Positions 33,801 through 41,326 of a stretch of DNA of 64,000 bases are shown here, one piece after another (the stretch's first letter is position 1; the number at the start of each line of letters is the position of its first letter). Made by a program: the position numbers and the translations under genes. Origin of the DNA: an uncultured Roseobacter sp. (GTDB taxonomy: Bacteria; Pseudomonadota; Alphaproteobacteria; Rhodobacterales; Rhodobacteraceae); assembly GCF_947491795.1 (NCBI RefSeq), contig NZ_CANLKW010000006.1, positions 1 to 64,000 of the forward strand. The letters run 5' to 3'. The notes under the pieces were generated by a model. The model saw only the letters and a list, made by a program, of their open reading frames with translations, was not told the origin of the DNA and did not search any database.

Positions 33801-34449
33801 ACTCCACCGGGGCCGCGGCCTCTGGCGCGTTTTCCCAGCCGGTCCCTTTTGCGTAGCGGTTCAGCAGAAACCGGATCATCGCCTCGACATTATCGTCAGA
33901 CCCGCCCAGCCAGTACTGCATGGTCAGAAACCAGGCACGCAGGTCCTGGCTTTTACCCGGAATGAACCGCAGGATCTTGGGCAACCGGCGCAGCAGCGCC
34001 ATTTTGTCAGCACCCGAAGAGCTGGAGGGTTTTGACGAGCCGCGCAACTTTTTCATCAGACGGCGCGCGCCGGATTCAGGGGCCATCATGTCCAGACCGC
34101 CCATCCGGGTCAGCCGCACAACAGCCGCGTCAGCAATAATGCCGATCATCGCATCGCAGTGATCCCGCCGCGCCTCAAGAGCAGGCAGAATGCGCGCAAT
34201 ATGTTCTTCCAGAAAGAGCAGGTTCGACAGAATAATATCGCCTGTCTCCACCGCTTCGCGCGCGGCCTCAAAGGCGCCGGGGGTCTCGCCCCATTCGGCG
34301 GCCGCATGGATCGACAGGGACAGACCGGGATAATCGAGGCTCAGCCGGTCCATTGCCCGCATCGCAGGACCCGCAGCATGGCTGTCCAGCGTCAGGATCA
34401 CGACGCGGTAGCCGGGCAGACGCCCCTTTATGCCAGCGTCATCGCGCAT
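30877..34449 (-). CDS. bchH: magnesium chelatase subunit H (BchH)
   Basis: BchH is the large porphyrin-binding catalytic subunit of Mg-chelatase. The 1190 aa product is full length for the family. Landmarks include VVILTLDSHAAGPAMRAM, IGIIADAAVVRLTRMGG, the region HFGMHGALEFMPGKQ, and the C-terminal VDPWVYQRISETFVLD. The ATG at 34449 (MRDDAGIKG) overlaps the bchB end by 11 bp; an upstream in-frame start lies within bchB. It is in the bchFNBHLM operon. Confidence 0.97.
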   Translation of the reverse strand: MRDDAGIKGRLPGYRVVILTLDSHAAGPAMRAMDRLSLDYPGLSLSIHAAAEWGETPGAFEAAREAVETGDIILSNLLFLEEHIARILPALEARRDHCDAMIGIIADAAVVRLTRMGGLDMMAPESGARRLMKKLRGSSKPSSSSGADKMALLRRLPKILRFIPGKSQDLRAWFLTMQYWLGGSDDNVEAMIRFLLNRYAKGTGWENAPEAAAPVEYPDAGLYHPDLPGRITTDITALPTPDGAQYTVGLLMMRSYVLSSDTAHYDAVIRAFEARGIRVLAAFAGGLDARPAVDAYFRDADGVHIDAMVSLTGFSLVGGPAYNDNVSAIEVLKGLDVPYVAAHPLEFQTLAQWADSAQGLGPIETTMLIALPELDGATNPTVFAGRHGEAGCNGCAHRCASVSDAKAMAPCPERIDSLVEKTIRLARLRRSERADKKVGIVLFGFPPNAGAVGTAAYLSVFQSLFNTLARLQEDGYSVDVPASVEDLRAAVLEGNAAEFGQEANVAAHVSADAIVQGTPALDEIEAVWGPAPGRVQSDGRGVFVLGRQFGNVFVGVQPAFGYEGDPMRLLFEKGFAPTHAFMTFYLWLRNTFEADVLLHFGMHGALEFMPGKQAGPGAQDWPDRLIGEMPNVYLYASNNPSEATLAKRRSGAVTVTHMTPPLAQSGLYKGLAELKDSLTRWRALLPGACEREELEALIADQAEAVDMGGTAPDALWLKLLETEDALIPDGLHVVGQKISDSARAEYISIMQDADDETRARVDQLLQEETELDAICRALGGHFIPPVPGGDLIRSADVLPTGRNIHAFDPFRMPTAFACQDGAKQAQLLLDTHATLPRTVALVLWGSDNIKSDGGPIAQALALMGCTPRFDSFGRLAGADLIPLEALGRPRIDVIMTLSGIFRDLLPLQTRMLAEASLKCAQADEPPEQNFIRTHALAYMEKTGCGIEEAALRVFSNAEGAYGSNVNQLVDSSAFGDEDELADAYEARKSFAYGTDGKASANAGLLQSQLAEVDVAYQNLESVELGVTTVDHYFDTLGGIARAVKRARGSDAAVYIGDQTRGAGKVRTLKDQVALETRARSLNPKFYEGLLKHGAEGVRQIEAHVTNTLGWSATTGQVDPWVYQRISETFVLDAEMRQRLADLNPTASSRMANRLLEANDRNYWSPDAETLAALQDAADALEDQLEGIAAQ

Positions 34450-36001
34450 AATGGGCCTTTGCCTCATAAAGTGTGTCGACACTGATCTCCGCGACACCGC
34501 GCGCGCTGGCAAATGCTTCAGTATTCCGGCGCGCCTTGCCCCGCACAAAGAAGGGGATTTTCCGCAACTCGCGTTCGGCATCATCCAGCCAGATCACTTC
34601 GACACCGGACCCTTCGTTCTTCTGGCGGGAAATATCCCGGGGGGCAGGCGCAGCCTGGGGGGCTGGCCCCCCGCGGGCTTCCGGTTTTGGTGCGTGACCA
34701 CCATGATGGGAGGGCCCGGCGGCATCATGAAACTCAAAATCGTCCCGGAACATATGCAGAAGATGCTCTTCAAGGCCCATGACCAGTGGATGCACCCAGG
34801 TATCAAAAAGCACATTCGCCCCCTCAATGCCCATTTGCGGGGAGTAGCGTGCCGGGAAATCCTGAACATGCACCGGGGCAGAGATCACCGCACAGGGGAT
34901 GCCCAGGCGTTTGCCGATATGGCGCTCCATCTGGGTGCCGAGGATCATTTCCGGCTGCAGCGCCTCAATGGTCCGCTCGACCTCCAGATAGTCATCCGTG
35001 ATCAGAGCTGTCACGCCATAGTCTTTGGCGAGGGTCCTGATCTGACGGGCGGTTTCGCGGTTGTAGCAACCCAGCCCCACAACTTCGAAGCCCATCTCGT
35101 CACGGGCCACGCGGGCCGCTGCGGCAACGTGGGTTCCGTCCCCGAAAAGAAATACGCGTTTTCCGGTCAGATATGTGCTGTCCACTGATTTAGAGTACCA
35201 GGGCAGGCGCAGACGGCTTTCGTCCAGCCAGGGGTCGACGCCCGTGATCTGTGCGACCTCTTTTACAAAATCGCGCGTCGCTCCCACGCCGATGGGCACG
35301 GTTTTCGTCCAGGGCTGATCCAGTTCGCGTTCCATCCAGCGCGCGGCGGATTCGGCGGTTTCAGGATACATCAGCACGTTGAAATGGGCCGCACCGATGC
35401 GTCTGATATCAGAGGGCGACGCGGTCATCGGGGCGACGACGTTGACGCTGATGCCCATGTCGGACAGCAGGGCGGTAACCTCGGTAATGTCATCGCGGTG
35501 GCGAAAGCCCAGAGCTGTCGGCCCGATCAGGTTGCAGGTGATCTGCCGCGTGCGCTCCATGGGCCTGGCAAGGGTGCGGACGATCTGAAAGAAGGTCTCA
35601 TCCGCGCCAAAGTTCTCTTTGCGCTGGTAGCTGGGGAGTTCCAGCGGGATCACAGGCACGGGGATATTCATGGTCTCGGACATGCCACCGGGGTCGTCCT
35701 GGATCAGCTCGGCGGTGCAGGAGGCGCCGACGATCAGGGCTTCGGGTTTGAAGCGTTCGTAGGCTTCCTCGAGCGATGTTTTGAACAGATTGGCAGTATC
35801 CGAGCCCAGATCGCGCGCCTGGAAGGTGGTGTAGGTCACGGGCGGCCTGTGGTCGCGCCGCTCGATCATCGTGAAGAGCAGATCGGCATAGGTGTCACCC
35901 TGCGGCGCGTGCAGCACGTAGTGCAGGCCCTTCATGCCGGTTGCGACGCGCATGGCGCCGACATGGGGCGGGCCCTCGTATGTCCAGACGGTCAGCTTCA
36001 T
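34439..36001 (-). CDS. bchB: protochlorophyllide reductase subunit B (BchB)
   Basis: BchB pairs with BchN as the catalytic component of dark-operative protochlorophyllide reductase. The 520 aa product starts MKLTVWTYEGPPHVGAMRVA and contains Asp36, the aspartate cluster ligand known in BchB, in APQGDTYAD. It has IVGASCTAELIQDD, and the C-terminal domain ELRKIPFFVRGKARRNTE. The variable linker at about residues 441-462 is encoded by a copy of the hairpin repeat, giving a Pro/Ala/Arg-rich stretch. The start at 36001 follows copy C of the same repeat. Confidence 0.97.
   Translation of the reverse strand: MKLTVWTYEGPPHVGAMRVATGMKGLHYVLHAPQGDTYADLLFTMIERRDHRPPVTYTTFQARDLGSDTANLFKTSLEEAYERFKPEALIVGASCTAELIQDDPGGMSETMNIPVPVIPLELPSYQRKENFGADETFFQIVRTLARPMERTRQITCNLIGPTALGFRHRDDITEVTALLSDMGISVNVVAPMTASPSDIRRIGAAHFNVLMYPETAESAARWMERELDQPWTKTVPIGVGATRDFVKEVAQITGVDPWLDESRLRLPWYSKSVDSTYLTGKRVFLFGDGTHVAAAARVARDEMGFEVVGLGCYNRETARQIRTLAKDYGVTALITDDYLEVERTIEALQPEMILGTQMERHIGKRLGIPCAVISAPVHVQDFPARYSPQMGIEGANVLFDTWVHPLVMGLEEHLLHMFRDDFEFHDAAGPSHHGGHAPKPEARGGPAPQAAPAPRDISRQKNEGSGVEVIWLDDAERELRKIPFFVRGKARRNTEAFASARGVAEISVDTLYEAKAHYAR
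34617..34678. repeat. dispersed hairpin repeat, copy B (inside bchB)
   Basis: Core TTCTTCTGGCGGGAAATATC at 34617-34636, then CCGGGGGG, a spacer, and a strong hairpin GGGGGGC-TG-GCCCCCC around 34657-34672. It is translated on the minus strand as the BchB linker. Confidence 0.65.
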
Positions 36002-36013
36002 CTGCGGGCGTCT

Positions 36014-36063
36014 GCGAGGGGCCGGCCCCTCGCGCTCCCCGGGATATTTCCGGCCAGAAGAAA
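36014..36063. repeat. dispersed hairpin repeat, copy C (bchN-bchB spacer)
   Basis: A perfect 20 bp palindrome GCGAGGGGCCGGCCCCTCGC (36014-36033) is followed by the inverted core: GGGATATTTCCGGCCAGAAG, then AAA. It has the opposite orientation to copy B and lies just before the bchB start. Confidence 0.7.
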
Positions 36064-36071
36064 AAGCGGTC

Positions 36072-37358
36072 TCATTCAGCGGCCTCCACTCTGAGCAGGT
36101 CCTTGCGGCGGACCGGGCGCGAGAAGAGCCCGGCAAGATCCCCCGCCTGCTCGTAGAAATGCACCGGCGTGAAGACCAGTTCGATCGCCCATTTGGTTGC
36201 GAGCCCCTCGGCTTCCAGCGGATTGGCGAGCCCCAGACCGCAGACTGTCAGATCGGGGCGCGCGCTGCGGCAGCGGTCCAGCTGGAGGTCCACATCCTGG
36301 CCTTCTGAAAGGGTTGGCCCCTGGGCCAGCATATCGAGGTCCGGTCCGACGATGCCCTTGTGGATAAAGGGGGCGCCGACCTCGACCGCCTGCATGCCGC
36401 ATTCGCGCGTCAGAAAACGGGCGAGGGGGATTTCAAGCTGGCTGTCGGGGAAGAAAAACACTGTTTTGTCGCGCAGGCTTTCGGAGGCCTGGGCGATGGC
36501 CTTGCGGGCCCGGGCGCGGGGCGCTGCGGTGACCCGGTCAAAGGTTTCGGCGTCTACGCCGAATTCATCAGCGATTTCGCGCAGCCAGGCGGTGGTGCCT
36601 TCCTCGCCAAAGGGAAAGGGGGCTGCGAGGTGGTGCGCACCGCGCCGTTCAAGGGCGGCATGGGTGTCGCCCAGGAAGGGCTGCGTGAGGGCAAAGACCG
36701 TGTTTTCGCCGATGCCCAGATCGCTGTCGGCGCGCGGGGCCGGCAGAACCCGGACAGGTCCGATACCCATCTGTGTCAGCAGGGAAACGGCCTGTTCCTC
36801 GACCACGTCTGGCAGGGCGCCGACCAGAAGCAGCTGGCGTTCTGTGGTTTCCGGCAGAACCGGCACCATCGAAGCAAGGCAGGCGTCTTCGCCCTGGGTG
36901 AATGTTGTCTCGATCCCGGAGCCGGAGAAGTTGAGCACGCGAACCGACGGCGCATATTTTTCGGTCATACGCTCAGCGGCGCGGCTGAGGTCGAGTTTGA
37001 TCACCTCGGAAGGGCAGGAGCCGACCAGAAAGAGCTGTTTGATGTCGGTGCGGCGGGCCAGCAGCTGATCCACCACCTTGTCGAGTTCTGCCTGTGCGTC
37101 GGCCAGACCGGCGAGATCCGTTTCCTCGAGGATGGCGGTGCCGAACCTGGGTTCGGCGAAAATCATCACACCGGCGGCGGATTGCAGCAGGTGCGCGCAG
37201 GTCCGGCTGCCGATCACCAGAAAGAAGGCATCCTGCATCTTGCGGTGCAGCCAGATGATTCCCGTCAGACCGCAGAAAACCTCCCGTTGCCCGCGCTGCT
37301 TGAGAATCGGCTCGTCACGACAACCACCGGTAACCGGAAGGCGGGGAAGATCGTTCAT
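36072..37358 (-). CDS. bchN: protochlorophyllide reductase subunit N (BchN)
   Basis: BchN carries the other Fe-S ligands of the BchNB component. The 428 aa product has cysteines 29 (REVFCGLTG), 54 (GSRTCAHLLQ) and 115 (LVGSCPSE), matching the three ligand positions known for the family. It overlaps bchF (ATGA). The gap to bchB is 70 bp and holds repeat copy C. Confidence 0.97.
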   Translation of the reverse strand: MNDLPRLPVTGGCRDEPILKQRGQREVFCGLTGIIWLHRKMQDAFFLVIGSRTCAHLLQSAAGVMIFAEPRFGTAILEETDLAGLADAQAELDKVVDQLLARRTDIKQLFLVGSCPSEVIKLDLSRAAERMTEKYAPSVRVLNFSGSGIETTFTQGEDACLASMVPVLPETTERQLLLVGALPDVVEEQAVSLLTQMGIGPVRVLPAPRADSDLGIGENTVFALTQPFLGDTHAALERRGAHHLAAPFPFGEEGTTAWLREIADEFGVDAETFDRVTAAPRARARKAIAQASESLRDKTVFFFPDSQLEIPLARFLTRECGMQAVEVGAPFIHKGIVGPDLDMLAQGPTLSEGQDVDLQLDRCRSARPDLTVCGLGLANPLEAEGLATKWAIELVFTPVHFYEQAGDLAGLFSRPVRRKDLLRVEAAE

Positions 37359-37867
37359 GCGGCGACCCCCGCTGTCGTGTCAGAATGTGCGGCGGCCTGC
37401 AGTCGTGCGGCCCGGAGTTTCAGCACGAACTGAACTGCGTTCACCACATAGGCCGCGTAGGCCACGAGAGCGACGACCATCTGAGTGACCGGGTCCATCG
37501 CGCCGGAAAGCAGACCCCAGAGATAGAGCGTGTGCAGGGCGATGACTGCAAAGGAGAAAACGTCCTCCCAGAAGAAGGCGGGTGCGAAAAGGTACTGACC
37601 GAAAACGATTTTTTCCCAAATCGCGCCGGTCACCATGATCACGTAGAGCGCCAGCGTCTTGAGCAGCACGGAGACCGTTGCAGCCATATATCCGTCGCCT
37701 GTCCAGAGATAGCGCACAACCAGCACGACAGATGCGAGGAAAATTACAAACTGCAAGGGTGCCAGAATGCCCTGGACAGTGGTCCAGCCCGTAGCGTCAC
37801 GGCGGGCGCGTTCCTCTGGGGAATACAGGCCCGCGGGGACGCTTTTTCGTGGCTTCTGGCTGTGCAT
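37355..37867 (-). CDS. bchF: 3-vinyl bacteriochlorophyllide hydratase (BchF)
   Basis: BchF hydrates the C3 vinyl group before BchC oxidation. The 170 aa membrane protein has the family start LYSPEERARRDATGWTTVQG and ILAPLQFVIFLASV, with four hydrophobic spans. The N-terminal KSVPAGLY is encoded by a degenerate form of the plasmid palindrome (11 of 14 matches). It heads the long bchFNBHLM-lhaA-puh operon and has a PpsR box 60 bp upstream. Confidence 0.95.
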   Translation of the reverse strand: MHSQKPRKSVPAGLYSPEERARRDATGWTTVQGILAPLQFVIFLASVVLVVRYLWTGDGYMAATVSVLLKTLALYVIMVTGAIWEKIVFGQYLFAPAFFWEDVFSFAVIALHTLYLWGLLSGAMDPVTQMVVALVAYAAYVVNAVQFVLKLRAARLQAAAHSDTTAGVAA

Positions 37868-37926
37868 CCGGATGGTGACCTTTTTTGCAGGCTGTTACCC
37901 GGAAAGGTGCGACTTTTGGGGAAAAG

Positions 37927-37944
37927 TGTCAACTATAACTTACA
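37927..37944. promoter_or_regulatory. PpsR/CrtJ box (bchF)
   Basis: TGTCAACTATAACTTACA, exact TGT-N12-ACA; the minus strand carries TTGACA. It is 60 bp before bchF, in the 296 bp bchF/ppaA spacer, which otherwise holds only the box at 38069. Confidence 0.85.
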
Positions 37945-38068
37945 CACTTGCGAATCTTCGATGACAATCCGGAATGACACTTTTTTAAGATGAAATTAAC
38001 GAATACGTGGAAAATATGAGGAAAGCGCAGATCTTTAGCGCAATCCGGCCCGTCTTTCTGGGAAAACA

Positions 38069-38086
38069 TGTCAATTTGATTTGACA
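38069..38086. promoter_or_regulatory. PpsR/CrtJ box (ppaA)
   Basis: TGTCAATTTGATTTGACA, exact TGT-N12-ACA and nearly a full palindrome (TGTCAA/TTGACA). It is 78 bp before ppaA and includes a plus-strand TTGACA, suggesting that ppaA-ppsR is autoregulated. Confidence 0.85.
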
Positions 38087-38163
38087 TTCATGGGGGAAGG
38101 GCAGACCTTTGACGCGCAAAGTAAGTCCGGGAGAACTGTACCCGGAGTACCCTGGGAAAAGCC

Positions 38164-38946
38164 ATGTCGACGGATGATCATACTGACCCGCGTGGCGCCT
38201 GGCGCAACCGACCGGTTCATGTCGACGCGCTCGCAACGCGGGTAATATCGGTACTCAGTGACAGGCAGGCTGTGTCTGCTGACGGGCTCCGGCGCTTTGT
38301 GCTGGATCATCTGATGCGCGCCATTCTGTGCCCCGGCCCGTTTTCGGCGGGCAACCTTTTTGAAGAGCTACGCGGTCACCGCGTGACCACCGACGATATC
38401 ATCGACAACTATGTTCCCTGCGTTGCGCGAGAGCTTGGCAGTGACTGGGTGGCTGACGACATATCCTTTGCCCAGGTGACGATCGGAACGCTGCGGTTGC
38501 AGTCTCTGGTCGGAGAAGCTGCCCGGACCATGCGGTTAGACCACAAAACCGATCAGGGCCGTTTACATGTGCTGGTCCTTGTCCCTGCGGGCGAGCAGCA
38601 TTTTCTGGGGGCGAGCGTGCTGGACGCCCAGTTGCGCCGTATGGGCTGTGAAGTCAGCAGTTCCTATGATGAGGATGCGGGTTCCCTGACATTCCGTCTG
38701 ATGCAGGATGCACCCGATCTGATTTTGATTACCTGCGCACGGTCCGAAACACTTGAAAGTGCGCGCAGGACGGTGCAGACCATTCGGAGCGCTGCCGGGA
38801 ACGGGACAGTTGTTGCTCTGGGCGGTGCGATCGAAGGGGACGAAGAGGAACTGAAAGACCTGACGGGTGTGGACATTGTGACAAGGCGTGTGGCGGAGGC
38901 TGTATCGTTTTGTATGGCCAGATCTGCCGCGTCACTGCGTTTATGA
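38164..38946 (+). CDS. ppaA: PpaA/AerR cobalamin-binding antirepressor
   Basis: PpaA/AerR modulates PpsR/CrtJ and in Rhodobacter binds cobalamin in a light-dependent way. The 260 aa product has an N-terminal helical part (RRFVLDHLMRAILCPGPFSAG), then a B12-type domain with VLVLVPAGEQHFLGASVLDAQLRR-type sequence (His146 in place of the known AerR ligand) and VVALGGAIEGDEE. The stop overlaps ppsR (ATGA), so the pair is co-translated. Confidence 0.93.
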   Translation: MSTDDHTDPRGAWRNRPVHVDALATRVISVLSDRQAVSADGLRRFVLDHLMRAILCPGPFSAGNLFEELRGHRVTTDDIIDNYVPCVARELGSDWVADDISFAQVTIGTLRLQSLVGEAARTMRLDHKTDQGRLHVLVLVPAGEQHFLGASVLDAQLRRMGCEVSSSYDEDAGSLTFRLMQDAPDLILITCARSETLESARRTVQTIRSAAGNGTVVALGGAIEGDEEELKDLTGVDIVTRRVAEAVSFCMARSAASLRL

Positions 38947-40370
38947 CTACTGGCGAAAATACGTTCTGGAGCAGCGGCGCAGTCCCTCTGATCGAACCGG
39001 AATTTCTGAGCAGCATCATTGGCGCCGCCTCTGACATTGCGCTCGTTGTCTCTGCCGAAGGGATCATCCTTTCGGTTGTTCTGAATTCGCACATCGACTC
39101 CTTTGGAAACCTGAAGCACTGGGAAGGCCGCCCGGTCACCAAGTTTCTGACCGTAGAGTCTGTGCCAAAGTTTGAAAAAGCCCACAGCGCCTATCTGGAC
39201 GGAGAGGTTCCCGCCAAACCCCTGGAGCTGAACCACAGTGACAATGCGGTCTGGCAGTATCCTGTGCGTTATACATTCCACCGGTTTGGCCAGGAGGATG
39301 CCGCGCTGCTGCTCGGCCGCGATCTGCGGCCGATTGCGGAAACCCAGCAGCAACTGGTTCAGGCGCAGATAGCGCTGGAGCAGGGCTATGAGGCGCGGCG
39401 CGAATTTGACGCGCGCTACCGGGTGCTGATGTCGAACAGCTCGCAGGCGGTTGCCTTTGTTTCTGTCCTGACCGGGCGGATCGAGGATGCCAATGAGGCG
39501 GCTGCCGGGTTGCTGGGCCTGAGTGCCGAAGCTCTGCAGGGCAGTGCCTTTGCCCAGCATTTCGCGGATCGTTCGAGTGTCGAGCTGACGGAAAGCCTGA
39601 TGAACGCAACCCTCGCCGAAGAGGGCGGGCAGGTCACGCTGAGGGCTACACGGACCGGTCAGCAGGTTGTGTTGCAGCCTGTCGTTTTCCGGGCGGCGGG
39701 ACAGCGTGTTCTGCTGTGCCGCATGAGCAGTGATCCGGGCGCGGGAAAACCGGCAGAGGCCGGTGCAGGCCAGATGTTGTCGCTGTTCCGGTCCGGCGTA
39801 GACGCGATGCTGTTTATGTCGCCCAAGGGTGTTGTGCTGTCTGTCAACGAAAGCTTTCTTGACCTGGCGGGTGCCCCGCATCTGTCGGATGTCGTCGGGC
39901 GCAGCTTTGCCGATTTTCTTGCGCGCGGTCAGATTGACCTGGGTGTCCTGACGGACCAGCCGCAGCGGTCCGGGCAGATGCGGTTTTATACAACTCGTCT
40001 GATCAATGACCTCGGGACCCGTGTTGCGGTTGAAATATCTGCGACACGGCTGGACGACGGCGATGCGCCTGCAATCGGCTGTATCATCCGCGACGTCAGC
40101 AGGTCCGAGGCAACCCGCGGTGGCGGAAATGTCGCCGGTCCGGGCCAGATGCCCGCCGAGCCTGCGCGCAAGGTCATGGACCTGGTGGGATCTGCCTCGC
40201 TCAAGGATATCGTGGCTGAAACCACGGATGTTGTTGAGAAGATGTGTATCGAGACAGCGGTTGAGCTGACAAACAACAACCGTGTCGCGGCGGCAGAGAT
40301 GCTCGGCCTGTCGCGCCAGAGCCTGTATGTAAAGCTGCGCAAGTACGGATTGCTGGCCAAAAACGGCTGA
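38943..40370 (+). CDS. ppsR: photosynthesis repressor PpsR/CrtJ
   Basis: PpsR represses bch, crt and puc genes in oxygen or light by binding TGT-N12-ACA. The 475 aa product has PAS domains (about 22-130, 155-265, 280-385) and a C-terminal Fis-type helix-turn-helix (NNRVAAAEMLGLSRQSLYVKL at about 445-465; motif AAEMLGLSRQSLYVK). Cysteines are at 259, 380 and 435. Cys435 in the DNA-binding region corresponds to the redox-sensitive one known in CrtJ. Start at 38943 (MTTGENT) overlaps ppaA. Confidence 0.96.
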   Translation: MTTGENTFWSSGAVPLIEPEFLSSIIGAASDIALVVSAEGIILSVVLNSHIDSFGNLKHWEGRPVTKFLTVESVPKFEKAHSAYLDGEVPAKPLELNHSDNAVWQYPVRYTFHRFGQEDAALLLGRDLRPIAETQQQLVQAQIALEQGYEARREFDARYRVLMSNSSQAVAFVSVLTGRIEDANEAAAGLLGLSAEALQGSAFAQHFADRSSVELTESLMNATLAEEGGQVTLRATRTGQQVVLQPVVFRAAGQRVLLCRMSSDPGAGKPAEAGAGQMLSLFRSGVDAMLFMSPKGVVLSVNESFLDLAGAPHLSDVVGRSFADFLARGQIDLGVLTDQPQRSGQMRFYTTRLINDLGTRVAVEISATRLDDGDAPAIGCIIRDVSRSEATRGGGNVAGPGQMPAEPARKVMDLVGSASLKDIVAETTDVVEKMCIETAVELTNNNRVAAAEMLGLSRQSLYVKLRKYGLLAKNG

Positions 40371-40407
40371 CGGCTGCGCCCTTTCTTCCACTTGCACCGA
40401 CTCGAAG

Positions 40408-40425
40408 TGTCAGCCATAGTTGACA
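40408..40425. promoter_or_regulatory. PpsR/CrtJ box (bchG)
   Basis: TGTCAGCCATAGTTGACA, exact TGT-N12-ACA. It ends one base before the bchG ATG and 38 bp after the ppsR stop, so it occupies the usual ribosome-binding position. Confidence 0.8.
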
Positions 40426-40426
40426 C

Positions 40427-41326
40427 ATGTCTGTCACTCAGGTCATACAGTCGCGCCGTTTCCCTGAACCAGCCGCCGCACTGCGTCTGATCAAGCCGAT
40501 CACGTGGTTTCCTCCGATGTGGGCCTATCTGTGCGGTATTGTTTCGTCAGGTGTGTCGCCGTCAGGGCAGTGGAGCCTTGTTTTTCTGGGCGTGCTGCTT
40601 GCAGGCCCGGTTGTCTGCGGGATGAGCCAGGCGGCCAACGACTGGTGCGACCGGCATGTGGACGCCATAAACGAGCCCGACAGGCCGATCCCGTCCGGAC
40701 GGATACCAGGCCGCTGGGGTCTGTGGATCGCGCTTGCGATGTCCGTGCTGTCCCTGGTGGTTGGCTGGCAGCTGGGTCCCTGGGGTTTCGGGGCCACGGT
40801 GATCGGTGTCCTGGCCGCATGGGCCTATTCCGCAGAGCCGGTGCGTCTGAAACGCTCGGGCTGGTGGGGGCCGGGCCTGGTGGGTCTGAGCTATGAAAGC
40901 CTGCCATGGTTTACCGGGGCGGCAGTGCTGAGCGCCGGTGCGCCTGCGCTGCCGGTTGTGATTGTTGCCTTGCTCTATGGTATCGGCGCGCACGGTATTA
41001 TGACGCTGAACGATTTCAAAGCGCTGGAAGGGGACCGGCAAACCGGGGTCAATTCCCTGCCGGTCACTCTGGGGCCGGCACGCGCGGCCCGCGTTGCCTG
41101 TCTTGTGATGGCAGTGCCGCAGATCATCGTAACAGCGTTGCTGGTCCTGTGGGACAGACCCCTGCATGCCATTGCGGTTGCAGCGGTGCTTGCGTTGCAG
41201 TTCTGGGCAATGACCATCATGTTCCGTGACCCCAAGGCAAAAGCGCCCTGGTACAACGGCACGGGTGTTCTTCTTTACATTACCGGCATGATGGTGACGG
41301 CCTTTGCGATACGGGGGCTGACATGA
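40427..41326 (+). CDS. bchG: bacteriochlorophyll synthase (BchG)
   Basis: BchG esterifies bacteriochlorophyllide a with geranylgeranyl diphosphate. The 299 aa UbiA-family membrane protein has LIKPITWFPPMWAYLCG, the Asp-rich motif NDWCDRHVDAINEPDRPIP and the second motif NDFKALEGDRQTGV. The start MSVTQVIQSRRFPEP matches the family. No Shine-Dalgarno sequence is visible because a PpsR box abuts the ATG. It overlaps the next gene (ATGA). Confidence 0.96.
   Translation: MSVTQVIQSRRFPEPAAALRLIKPITWFPPMWAYLCGIVSSGVSPSGQWSLVFLGVLLAGPVVCGMSQAANDWCDRHVDAINEPDRPIPSGRIPGRWGLWIALAMSVLSLVVGWQLGPWGFGATVIGVLAAWAYSAEPVRLKRSGWWGPGLVGLSYESLPWFTGAAVLSAGAPALPVVIVALLYGIGAHGIMTLNDFKALEGDRQTGVNSLPVTLGPARAARVACLVMAVPQIIVTALLVLWDRPLHAIAVAAVLALQFWAMTIMFRDPKAKAPWYNGTGVLLYITGMMVTAFAIRGLT

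Noticed and set aside
38664..40397. A 577-codon minus-strand open frame
   Set aside because: It is antisense to ppsR, whose PAS and helix-turn-helix features are clear.
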